DNA of 64,000 bases from Himantopus leucocephalus (taxonomy: Eukaryota > Chordata > Aves > Charadriiformes > Recurvirostridae): contig RSEF01000014.1 in NCBI GenBank assembly GCA_003993805.1, positions 8,288,922 through 8,352,921 on the forward strand. The letters are read 5' to 3'. A program made the translations under genes and the position numbers. The notes under the pieces were generated by a model. The model was not told the DNA's origin. It did no database searches and saw only the letters and a program-made list of their open reading frames with translations. Below, one piece after another: positions 1 to 10,392 of this stretch. How positions within the stretch are numbered: position 1 is the stretch's first letter; each line of letters opens with the position of its first letter.

Positions 1-180
1 TAAAATGCTGGGTCCAGGGCACTTGCCATCCTGAGATGCACAGCTGGATTCTTAGTGAAGGTTGCTCAGTCACCATACTCTCTACTACCCTGGAGTGAAG
101 TTCCTGGAGTGGGTATAAATATTGTGTTGAATACAGGAGTTTTATGCACGAGATACAGAAATAGATGCTTCTCATTCCAG

Positions 181-353
181 GGATGTGAATACTACGATCA
201 TGGAACTCCTGATCATGGTATACGCTTGTAAAACCTCCTGTGCCAAAAGCATTATTGGAGTGATTCCTTACTTCCCGTACAGCAAACAGTGCAAGATGAG
301 GAAAAGAGGCTCCATTGTCTCTAAATTACTGGCTTCAATGATGTGCAAAGCTG
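181..353 (+). CDS. PRPSAP2: PRPSAP2 coding exon a (residues D81-G138, human numbering)
   Basis: The acceptor ends in ttccag and the donor is gtaaga. The frame opens one base in, at [10 protein letters not shown]. The exon carries [20 protein letters not shown], the basic stretch that in PRPS proteins contacts ATP, and ends in MMCKAG with the Gly codon split 1/2. Confidence 0.95.
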
Positions 354-3300
354 GTAAGAATGCAAGCTGTTATGAAATAATCAGGGCAATGGGGGCTCCT
401 GCTGTCAGCTTTCAGGTTTAGAGAGGTCTGTGCACAAGCTGGGACTTTGTTTAAAAATAACTGCCGAGTTTTTTGTGCGTTTAAAACCCACATAAAAAGG
501 AGAATGTAATTCGAAGTGTTTCCAATTGATGAGTTCATAAAAACCCCAAACTTGTAACAGCCATTTTACATTGTGTCCTACAGAGCTTGCAAAATGAGTC
601 TGCTGGACTCTGCTGCTTAGGGCCATGGTATCCATCTCTCGTAGTACTATTCTTTGCCTTTTTAACACTCTCAAACAGTTGTGCTTTGTCATTTCTAGCC
701 TGTTTTTTACCTGTTGGATGAATGCACGTTGTGTCTGTCCTTTACATTTGAGATGATGTGGGAGAATGAGATTATTCATTTTCACAGCCTTCAACACACT
801 TTCTTTTCTGCTCCTTTCCTTTTGCTCCTGTCCCTGGGAAAAATGGGCAGTTACAATGAACACAGTGTGATCTGGTTTCTTATTTTGAGAGAATTGTTTT
901 GATGATTAGAATTTGGACCCATTTTTCAGGAGTTCAGAACTCTGATGTTTGCTGTGCCAGGGTCATGCTATGTGGCATAGGACAATTTATTTTATTAGTG
1001 CTTCCATTTTGTCACATGTCGAATGGAGAGGGTTCTTACCTGCCTCAGTGTGGCACTACTGAGTCAATTATGTAGAATGTTCTGAGGTTCTTCTAAAAGG
1101 GACACTGTAGAAATATTGAAACATGGTAACACTGGTGTAAATAAGGGGGACGTAGTTAATATGCTATGTACTTTCACCAAGTATGGTATTCGTGTTCTAA
1201 TGCAGCTTAGAGATTTTATTCGGCACAGACTTACTAGTGAACTAAAAAGTGTGTCTGTTCTTCTCTCTTACTTTTCTTGATGTGCTTCTCCGTATTTTTT
1301 TTTTTTTTTTTTTTTTAANTTTTTTTTTTTATGTAAAGGACTAACTCATCTTATTACCATGGATTTACATCAGAAGGAAATACAGGGCTTCTTCAACATT
1401 CCAGTTGATAACTTGAGAGCATCTCCATTTTTACTACAGTACATCCAAGAAGAGGTGAGGAAGGCCTGCTATTACAGTTGCTCTTTTAAATTATTTTTTG
1501 TCATATCTCAAGGCTTCTGAAACAAATTCCTCTGAAAAGACTAACTTTTCAAATGTAATTTTAAAGAGGGAAAACTTATGTTGGGGCGGTTCATTCTTTT
1601 CTTCCCCACAGGCTTAAGGTTTCCTTTCGTGAAGAGCTGGCGTTTTCTTATCCATGCATTGATGCTGTTCTGTCATCTTAGATATATTGCCCTAACTAGT
1701 ATTTAAAAAAAAAAAAAAAGAGGATTTTCTTGCTCTTGATATCCTCTTCCTTTTCTATTTCCAGTTTCCTTGACATTTATAGGAAGAACTGCTTGTGTAG
1801 GTGTAATTTATATCACATTATGAAAACACTTTGGAAGTTAAGTTGTAAACAGAGCCTACTGATCATACTCTGAAAGTAAGAACAGAAGACTTCTTATGTG
1901 GTAATCTTCACCTGCTGTTTGTTCAGCATGTCTTGACTTGAGGAGCTTAACTTCTGATGTTCTGTGCATCCATTTCTCCATCTTATTTTTATAAGTGCTT
2001 TGAGAAGTGCTACTGGTAGATTCGTATATACAAATTGTGCAAATGATAATTGTAGGTGTGAGATGTATATTATTACTCTGACTAATGATAATTTGCAATA
2101 AAGCAAATGCTTTCTTCCTGGTGAGAGAAACGGTTTAGGTCACTCTTACTTTTGAATCCAAGGTATTTCCTTTTATAGAGATATGAATGCCTCAATTTAA
2201 AAATAAACAACAACAACAAAACCCAAAACCACCACAACAAAAAAGGACAAACCCCAAAACCAAAACAACATGATTTTGTTATGACAGTGTTAAAATCTGT
2301 TTGGGGAATCGGTTACCATTTGAATCTGTCGTTATCATTTCATTTGGTAATAGAGTCAAAGAGGACGATAGAACAAAGTTCCAGGATCTGGCTTTGCCAG
2401 AGTCATTCCTCTTGTATACCAGGAGAGGAGTATTGCATATTGTACGCACTTTGTAAGTGAAAAAAGAAAAAAAGTGGAAAATCAAATATGCAAACATAAG
2501 ACAAGTTGTGCCTTTATACATTGCTTGGACATGGAAGCACATATTGATACATGAGCTCTCAGTGGTTTACAAAGAATTGTTGCAGCTTTGAGACTGGTAC
2601 TGCTGTGTGGTTTAACACATGAATGTTTGTAGAGATCTGCTGAAGTATGTGCAGAGAGGTCTTAACAGATACTTTCAGTTTTTCATTTCTTCATTCCTCT
2701 GCTTGTCTATGAGATAACTTGCTAAAATTAGAGTTGACTGAATGTATCTGATCACATGGGATCTATAGTGGCAAGTACCTTCACCAGCCAGGTCATTTAT
2801 AGATTCTTTTCTTAAAAGTTTCATCCAGTGCTGCTCAGGAAGAATTTAGTACTCATCTCAAGTTTGAAGTGGCAGCAACTTGCTGTATATCCCGCATTGT
2901 GAATGCCAAAACGTGAAAAATGTTTCACATGGGAGTTGTGATGGGGTATATTGAGAGGCATGAAATACAGTCCAGCTTGATAAGAACGGAGGTCACTTAA
3001 AAAGCATTTAACTGAAAATTAAGAGGATGAGGGCTTGTAGTTGTTCCCTGTCGGGGAATTTATGCATGGGTGTGAAGACAGTCCAATTAGTGAAATTAAT
3101 GTGGTATAAAAATAATTTGGTGATTTTCGTTTGTATGCTTAGCAAATGTTCAATACTTAGTGTCTTCTCTCTTTCCTATGCGTACATGTTAATTTTAGAG
3201 TGACGTAGCTCTTTGTTACAAGGAGTTGTTGATGTCTTACTGTCTTTTGGATGACATTCTGGCTTTCTGACTTCATTTTTAAAGAGCTGCGAACAAATTT

Positions 3301-6300
3301 GATAATTTGGCAGGGGAAAAATGAGGCAATGATGTCTGAACAAGATCAAAGCCTTTGTTATGTCAAGTGACAGGCCCTGCCTTGTCCATACCTTCCGTCA
3401 TGTTAATCTTTGTAGCCTGTTGTATAACTAAGTGTTTGTAAAGGACAGAACATGCTGAATTCCCAGTATTATAGGTGGAGTTAATAGCATTGCGGATTAT
3501 TAATGTTGCCTGACACGTCCTCAGAAAAGCTCTTGTTTTCAGTTGGTTAGCCCCATGCCCAAATTTAGAATTTAATTTTTGATTTCCCATGCCTACTTCA
3601 GGTAGAGTGCTCTGGAACTATTCAGCCGGTGTGGTTTGTGTGTTTGAGGATAAGGTTGTGGAAGAACTTACCTTTCTTGTGTTTGAAAAAAACCCAAGTA
3701 TTTCCATATTCTAGAACTGGTATTTGAGATTTCACAGCAAGATAATGAACTGCATGTCAGGGTATCATCTCCCCAAATTTGTGAAATTACAACTGTAACA
3801 GATCAATTTCCAGGTATTTAGTATAAAGAGTCTTCCGTCCCTTAACACTGGGATGCTGAGGATTGGATCTACTCTTGCTATTGCAGCCAAGAGTGGCTAT
3901 GGACCATTGTTACGGCAACTGATAGAAGAACAGACAGGTTCTCTGTATGCTGCAGACAGATTGCCCCAGGGCAGCACAGTGAAGGAAAATGCTGAGTTTG
4001 CAAGGAAGGGGGTAAAATGAGATCTTAGAGGGAGCATAGATTGCTGTTGGAAAGGAGGACTGGAAGTGCGAATGGTGGAATGCTGAAGAACTTATGGACA
4101 AGGAAAGACGCGTCTGATGTGGAGTTACTGTTTGCAGGGAAAATATAGGATAAGAAACTTTTGAGAGATGGGGACTGAAATGGTGGCTAAATGAGGAGGA
4201 GGAGGAGTCTGGAGTGAAAAGCCAGTATGAGAACGGGACAGGGCAGGGGCAGCAAACTTTGGAGTAGTCTGTGCACGTGAAGACTGACTGAAGTACCCGC
4301 CAGACCTTTAAATGAAATGCACAGTTGGCCTTATCACTTTGCTGCTGTCGACATTTGCAGCAGCATCCTCTAGTGCTGATCTGCGTAGAAGACAAGTTTG
4401 CAGCGATATTAGACTGTGACTCCAGAGTCAGTACAGTGAATGCAGAGTTTTTATGCCTTTTGATGGTCCATATAAAGAGTCAGTATGGAGTGATGGAGAG
4501 GTGTTAGTTTTTTTGGCGTACTCTGAAAAACAACCCTAAAACTAGGAAATAGATGAAATGCTGTGTTTTCAAGTGATTAAGGACTGCCATGTGCACGCAC
4601 AAGACAATTTAATTTGAAAAGGAAACTTTCATTTTGGTTTCCTGTTTCTTTTAACGCTTGTCCATGTAGCCCTGATATTCTTCTAAAGCAGTTACTTTTG
4701 TGTAATCTGTAATATAACATGGTGTTTATGAAAAGTACAGTTTTAAGTTAAAATCTGAATTTTCTAAATACCTGTTTTTACTGAGCTGTGAACTCTGATC
4801 ACGTACCATGGATTCTTGAGGTTGCTTTCTTATGTTAGGTAAAATGTTCGATGCTGAAAATTCTGGCAAAATAAAGTTCTCTGATTCATACTGAGTTTAA
4901 ATTTGTCTAAAGATATGAAGTAGACATTGCTATCTGTTATTTACTACAGATACCAGACTACAGGAATGCTGTAATTGTGGCCAAATCACCTGCATCTGCA
5001 AAGAGGTGGGTAAGATCTGCTCTCTTGTGTTAGAGCAGGAAATCTCTATCGTGATTTTGTTCTTAGGATCAAGCGAAGGACAGATATCCAATAATTAGAA
5101 GATACAGCCTTCAAATCCCTCCCAATTCTACATCTCTCTGATGTGTACTTCTTAGATCATTGCTATAATCATAACAAATCTAATGAGATTAAAAACCAGC
5201 CAAACAAAAGGATGAGGTAAATCAATACAGTGCTTAGGATAAAGAAGGTATTTAATCATATTATATTTGTGTGCATTTACATTATAAATTTCCTGCTGTA
5301 AATGAAGAAAAATGGCTGGCGGTGTAGCGCCATTAATCCAAAGTAATTGCTTAACATGGTCGTAACTTAGGACATGGCTGATCAGATCCTAAATACAGAT
5401 GGCTTACCATCTAGCATGGTGAAACAGGATTTGATGTTTGAGATGATTTTCATTGTGAAGTCCTTGTTGGCTGAATGACTGTTCTTAATCTGTGAATCTT
5501 TTTGGTTGACTATTCCTAAAGTCCTTGGAATTACACTGCTCTCAGCAGGTGGTGTAGAGTTGGTTAGTGGTTTAAGAGATTCTGTATTTGCTACGGTGAC
5601 AAACTAATAGTTTGTTGAAATGTTATCTAGACTTTCATGCCAAGGAATCATGATATTTTTTTGTAAGAAAGGTCTGTAGTGGATCAGAAATGCTTTAATT
5701 TGTACAAGTATAATGAGGGGAACAACTTTTGTCCTCTTTGTTTTCCAGTAGTACTTTTAATGGAATTTCTTTGGTTTTGGCCAGTTATATTACGTTTGCT
5801 TGTCTTTGACCATTTCTTTTACTTCGTGTCAGTATTGCCTCTTGGGAGTAGGCAGACATTTGAAGCATTTTCATGCTCGTCAAGTAATCGTGCATGCCAG
5901 CAAATAGTCTACGCATACCTTTAACTGATCAGGCAGATAAGTTGCACGTGTAACCTGTTTGTGTAGGAGGGATCCCAGAGCCGTGCTGTTTAGCTTCTTC
6001 ACATGTACACATAAGCATTTAAGAGCAGTATTTGAGGATGTGCATTGTATTTGGAAAAGGGTGATTGAATGCTTCAGCCTAATTAAGGAGAACACTTTTC
6101 AGATGAATGTCTACTTGTGGAAGAGAACTTTTGCTTGATGAAGTTCAGAATGTTTCTGTGGTTTCTGAGCTCACTGGAAAATGAATGAATCATTTTACTG
6201 TTACTTTGAACTTTATTCAGTTTAATATTGCATTTTAAAGTAATTATTACTGTTTTGTTGATAGGGTTATGGCTTCTAAATCATAACTCTCAATGTTTGG

Positions 6301-9300
6301 AATAATAATTTATCTGTAGTTAACTACTAGAAAAAAAAATTCTAACTGTATGATAACCACAGGGCAGAAGATTCTTCATTTTTAATTAACCGAGCATCAC
6401 GATGGGCAAATTATTCTCTGGGCTTTGAGTTGTTTGGATAGTGAAACAAGGCTTAAGCGTAAAGGAGGTGATTCAGGCCACAGGTCTTAGACGCTAATGA
6501 TAGAACAAAGTGACTCAGTCTGGACGTGCCAGACTCACTTTGACCAGACGGAGGGAGACTAGATGGCTGGCTTAGGCTAGATACCGAACTCTTGGGTGTG
6601 CAAGGTGAGGTAGGATCAATCTGCTAATTTTTACTTTCTGGTTCCAGTATCTGGGATACAAGCACTGTCACTGAAATTCCTGTTTTCCTGACTCTCTGCT
6701 TTCCCCACCCCCCCAGCTCACTTTACACTTCTTTACATAAATTTCTAATTTTAGTCAAAGGAATACTGCATGGTGAAGGAACTTTTTGTAAGCTTGTAAA
6801 AATCCAGGGTGTTTAATTTTGAAGTGTGGTTTGTCAGGCAAAATGATTGTCTGGATTCTCTTTTTCTGTAGGATATCTAAGGTTAGAAGGTCAGGGATAT
6901 CGTCTTATTTAGAGCACATCTTGCTAAAAATAAATAGGTGAATACTTTTTTCCTGTTTTCTTGCGAATATTTTTTTTTCCTATTAAACACAGACAGTCCA
7001 GATATCTAGGCTATCTTGGTTACTGCTAGATGAGACCTGCTAAAGCATGAGATCTCAAGAATGCTGAAGGCTAGGAAATGATTTCTGAATGTTGGGCAAA
7101 ACAGAAGGGAATTATCAGAATTATGTGACTTGCAGCGTTTATCCTGTTGCTTCAAGGCCAGTATGGGTACTTCCAAGGTTTTTCTGACTCTCACAAGCCT
7201 GGTGAAAAGATGCTAAGGGACAAGTAATTTCTTCCGTGTGTTTTCCTAAAATTTTAGGATCGTTCAGTTTTTCCTCTGAAACTTTAGAAATCAAATGGAA
7301 ATGTAAAATGCTAGTCTATATTTGAATGATTTTAAATTTAATGTGTTTCTGGTTTTTTTTTAACCATTTCCCTACAGAGCACAGTCATTTGCTGAGCGCT
7401 TACGGCTGGGAATAGCTGTGATTCATGGAGAAGCTCAAGATGCTGAGTCTGACATGGTGGATGGTCGACACTCACCACCTACAGCCAAAAATGTAGCTGC
7501 TATTCATCCCAGTTTGGAGATACCCAGTAAGTAAGTTTGTGTGTGAAAGTGTTCACCTATTGTTTTTTGTGGGTTTGGGTGATAGGGCTGGCAGTGATAG
7601 ACCATCAGAAAGGAGGGGATTTTATAAAAACAGTAGGGGAAGAGGGGAAAGATTCCTTTTTGATGCCCTTTATCCACGGTTTTACTGCCAGGTTGTACGT
7701 GAGGTCTGTCCCCTGTGTAGGAGGGGCTGTGTCGTTACAGGTAGTCAGAAGACACCGTGGTAGAGAGGCCCCACTTTTTTGCCATTTCCCTTTTCTGTTG
7801 GAATTTTTCTTGGGGACAGAGCTAATAAGCTGAGCTGACACTGGGTTTGAGTGTAGCTCTGTGTCATGGGCCTTGAGGAAGTAGCCTTGCTGAATGTGGC
7901 TGTGATCTATAGCTGCACCAACAAAGCTTCATTGCGTAAACCTAGCTTGGATCTCGGTAGGGTGATTGAACTGGTTGTCTGCAAGCCACTCTATTCTCTA
8001 CACTGAAATTAAGGATTGATTGAATTGGTTAAGAATTTGGGTGTAGATCAACATAGTTAATACTTTGTCTAAGCTTAAAAAAAAATCATTTAGGTAGTAA
8101 AATCCTGCTGGTTTTTTCACAGTAATGCTGTCATGGTTGGAACAGTTGTTGCTTCACTGCTCTCTATAACAGTGGTGACCCGTGCACAGCAGACACTTCC
8201 ACAGTTGAAGTAAATTGTATAAACTTTCTCTTTCTTTCTCCTTTCTACCCTTCTAAAAAAAATTGCCATTAATCAGTGCTGATTCCCAAGGAAAAACCAC
8301 CCATCACCGTTGTTGGAGATGTAGGAGGAAGAATAGCTATCATCGTGGTAAGTAAGATGCCTTAGCTTTTGGTAAATTACATTAAATATGTTAAAGTTGC
8401 AGAAATCAAGTAGATTTTTTGCTGTATCTTTGCAACTAAACTTTGGGTGATGGTGGGATTTCGATACTGCACTTCTTACTCCTTGAGGCAGTATTCTGCC
8501 CACTTAATGAAACCGACTGTGTGAACTATGAAGTGATGCATGCTGAAAAGCAGCATTTGGACCTTGTTTCTGTGAGTAGGCCAGATAAAATTCTGTGTAA
8601 GTGCTTGCCTCTGAAGGTGAGGGGTTTCCAGAGGTGCTTATACATCAGGTGAGGGGAGAATCACCATGTTTCTATTCTGTGAGTTTAGAAATGCCGGTGA
8701 AGTAGAGGTGATGCAGTCTTACAGTTTCTCTAAAGCAGAGTGTAATCTCTGGGCTTGTCATGGAAAAGGGCAAGTTTCCGTTAGTTTGGGTTTTGAACGA
8801 ATGTCAGTTGTCTTGGCTTTTCCCTCTTCCCCTCATGGAGCAATCCCTCTGCCCCTTGATGTTGCAGTAGTTTTGGACACTCTGCTTTTCCGCTCTTGGT
8901 GTCTGAAGGACAGCATCAATAAAAATGTCCATTTTGTGTTGGGTGTAAACTGTTATACTTGAAAAAGATGTAGTGTCAATCTGGGTGTGCTGCGTTGACC
9001 TGTCTGAGGACATGGTGAATCTCCACTGACTCGATCTTACTTTGACAGGATGACATTATAGATGACGTTGACAGCTTCCTTGCTGCAGCTGAGACCCTCA
9101 AGGAAAGGGGGGCTTACAAGATCTTTGTAATGGCCACACATGGCCTGTTATCTTCAGATGCTCCCAGGCTGATAGAGGAATCTGCCATCGATGAGGTAAG
9201 TCGGGATTCTGAATTTCTGATCAAATGATTTGGGGTTTTTTAAGCAAGGAATTTTCTCCTGAGTTGATTCTTAAAATATACTGGCATTAAGAATTTAGCT

Positions 9301-9877
9301 GGGAGGTTTCTGGGTTCAGGCTTTCTTATCATGGAGTTGTCGGTTGGAATATTAGCATCTACGTGTCCCTAAACTATAGCAATGGGAAACTAGGGCAGTA
9401 GTGAGATGACGGACTGCCGCTGTTCGCAGATTTTCGCCTCAGTCTGGGGGATATTTTCATACCTTTCTCTGGGCCTGCATGGCAGAATGAAAGGGAGGAA
9501 GGACAGTGCCATTAATATCTGTGGATACAGGCAATCCTGTAGCGATGCATGGCTCTTCCTAAGGTTTTTGACCCTGACAGTATGTAAAATCTTGTTCTTT
9601 TATCAGCAAGGGCGGCTTCATAGGATCTGGTGGGTGGACATTCCCTTTCGGAGTTCTGATATGGGAGGTGGAAACCGTAACGGAGCTACATCTTTCTGAT
9701 CATTTTTTCTTTCTGTAGGTGGTTGTTACAAACACAATTCCACACGAAATACAAAAACTCCAGTGCCCTAAAATCAAGACTGTGGATATCAGCATGATCC
9801 TCTCGGAAGCCATTCGCAGGATCCATAACGGGGAGTCCATGTCGTACCTTTTCAGAAATATAGGACTGGATGATTAA
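181..9877 (+). CDS. PRPSAP2: PRPP synthetase-associated protein 2, C-terminal 289 residues (7 exons; 5' part outside window)
   Basis: PRPSAP2 (PAP41) is a catalytically inactive paralogue of phosphoribosyl-pyrophosphate synthetase. It sits in the cytosolic PRPP synthetase complex and is thought to dampen PRPS1/2 activity. Seven exons join in frame and end in NIGLDD-stop. The visible part corresponds to residues 81 to 369 of the human protein, so about 80 N-terminal residues lie left of base 1. It keeps the [11 protein letters not shown] segment typical of the PRPS fold. The PRPP-binding loop reads [10 protein letters not shown] instead of the DDM.DTCGT type of active synthetases, which agrees with loss of catalysis. 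All introns are GT-AG. Similarity to human PRPSAP2 is nearly complete as I remember it. PRPSAP1 is the only serious alternative, and SLC5A10 as the next gene fits PRPSAP2. Confidence 0.96.
1295..1330. repeat. Poly(T) tract with an undetermined base
   Basis: A run of 22 T, then 'aant' with the unknown base at 1319, then 10 more T. It forms an over-long pyrimidine tract eight bases before a PRPSAP2 acceptor. The unknown base suggests a collapsed or uncertain homopolymer in the assembly. Confidence 0.8.
1339..1454 (+). CDS. PRPSAP2: PRPSAP2 coding exon b (L139-E176)
   Basis: Completes the split Gly and reads [18 protein letters not shown] through LLQYIQEE, ending in phase 0 before gtgagg. It holds the DLH motif shared with PRPP synthetases. 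A T-rich tract with one undetermined base lies directly before the acceptor. Confidence 0.95.
2196..2270. repeat. A/C-rich low-complexity tract
   Basis: About 75 bases nearly free of T and G, built of caa and aaacc units. A common type of simple sequence in bird introns. No transposon body adjoins it that I can recognise. Confidence 0.7.
4950..5005 (+). CDS. PRPSAP2: PRPSAP2 coding exon c (I177-K194)
   Basis: A 56-base exon reading [18 protein letters not shown] plus two bases of the next Arg codon. The acceptor is tactacag and the donor gtgggt. It is too short to stand out as an open frame and was located by matching the family sequence. Confidence 0.94.
7378..7526 (+). CDS. PRPSAP2: PRPSAP2 coding exon d (A196-P244)
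   Basis: Starts after ccctacag, completes the Arg codon, then reads [20 protein letters not shown] and the family-specific insert region [15 protein letters not shown]. This insert distinguishes PRPSAP proteins from PRPS1/2. Donor gtaagt; the Met codon is split 1/2. Confidence 0.95.
8277..8347 (+). CDS. PRPSAP2: PRPSAP2 coding exon e (L246-V268)
   Basis: Completes Met, then reads [21 protein letters not shown]. It leads into the degenerate PRPP loop and ends in phase 0 before gtaagt. Confidence 0.95.
9049..9195 (+). CDS. PRPSAP2: PRPSAP2 coding exon f (D269-E317)
   Basis: Exactly 49 codons starting [10 protein letters not shown], the altered PRPP-binding loop, and continuing [14 protein letters not shown]. 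Acceptor gacag, donor gtaagt. Confidence 0.96.
9719..9877 (+). CDS. PRPSAP2: PRPSAP2 terminal coding exon g (V318-D369 and stop)
   Basis: Acceptor ttctgtag. Reads [10 protein letters not shown] and ends [11 protein letters not shown] followed by TAA. The 52 residues match the C terminus of the human protein almost exactly. Confidence 0.97.
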
Positions 9878-10052
9878 TGCTTTTTATCCTGAAGAAACAC
9901 CCCGGGCCAAACTGGAAGCGAACAGATAACGAGCTGTGAAGCATCATGCTTACCTTAATATTTCTATTGAGCCACTTTTTGTTTTCTCTTGGTTTAAGTA
10001 TCAAGGTAGAACAGTTTTTAAGAGCTATTTTTTTCTTTGCAGGGTGTTTTTT

Positions 10053-10067
10053 GGGGGGGTGGGTGGG
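10053..10067 (+). promoter_or_regulatory. G-quadruplex motif abutting the proximal poly(A) signal
   Basis: G7-T-GGG-T-GGG satisfies the strict G3N1G3N1G3N1G3 pattern on the transcribed-sense strand. One T separates it from AATAAA. In RNA this would be expected to fold very stably and could affect cleavage-factor access or pausing; that effect is inferred. Confidence 0.7.
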
Positions 10068-10068
10068 T

Positions 10069-10074
10069 AATAAA
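10069..10074 (+). terminator. Proximal poly(A) signal of PRPSAP2
   Basis: Canonical AATAAA 192 bases after the stop codon, followed by A/T-rich sequence and a gttctagttgctttt U/GU-rich stretch that could act as downstream element. Confidence 0.65.
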
Positions 10075-10365
10075 CATTTTACAAAAAACTGTTCTAGTTG
10101 CTTTTAGGTTAGTTGCACTATATACATGATGGAAAAAACCCACAAAACACTTGAGGCAAGAATTTGGCTTCTAAATTAAGCATTCCTTTTCCAAAGCTGC
10201 TTGCTACAAGTGCTTTAAAAGATAATAAAATGAAGTGACTGTATAATATTTGCATTTTAAAAGCCAAAAAGGTTGTACTGTTGTATGCAGTTAAGTGATT
10301 TTGTAGGAGTGCTTTTATAGAAAAGCATATGAAATATGCACCTGTATTTATTTTCTGCGACAAAG

Positions 10366-10371
10366 AATAAA
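10366..10371 (+). terminator. Distal poly(A) signal of PRPSAP2
   Basis: Canonical AATAAA followed at once by gatttgttttgtgtgag, a good GU-rich downstream element. This looks like the stronger of the two signals. Confidence 0.75.
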
Positions 10372-10392
10372 GATTTGTTTTGTGTGAGCTTT

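Larger units (their letters stand above)
354..9718 (+). other. PRPSAP2 introns (six), no other gene seen
   Basis: The six introns are AT-rich by eye and hold only simple low-complexity tracts, listed separately. I saw no CR1 end, no microsatellite of note and no second conserved reading frame on either strand. Open frames of 60-160 codons here lack homology that I can recognise and look like chance. Confidence 0.6.
9878..10392 (+). other. PRPSAP2: PRPSAP2 3' untranslated region
   Basis: AT-rich non-coding sequence after the TAA with two AATAAA signals about 300 bases apart, so a short and a long 3' UTR are both possible. The right edge is an estimate placed about 20 bases after the distal signal. 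Confidence 0.65.

Noticed and set aside
354..421. Continuation of the PRPSAP2 first visible exon past base 353
   Set aside because: The frame stays open to 421, but the family sequence [15 protein letters not shown] needs splicing at gtaaga, and the downstream exon completes the Gly codon exactly.
3910..4395. 161-codon minus-strand open frame in a PRPSAP2 intron
   Set aside because: Ser/Phe/Leu-rich translation of purine-rich sequence, no known domain.
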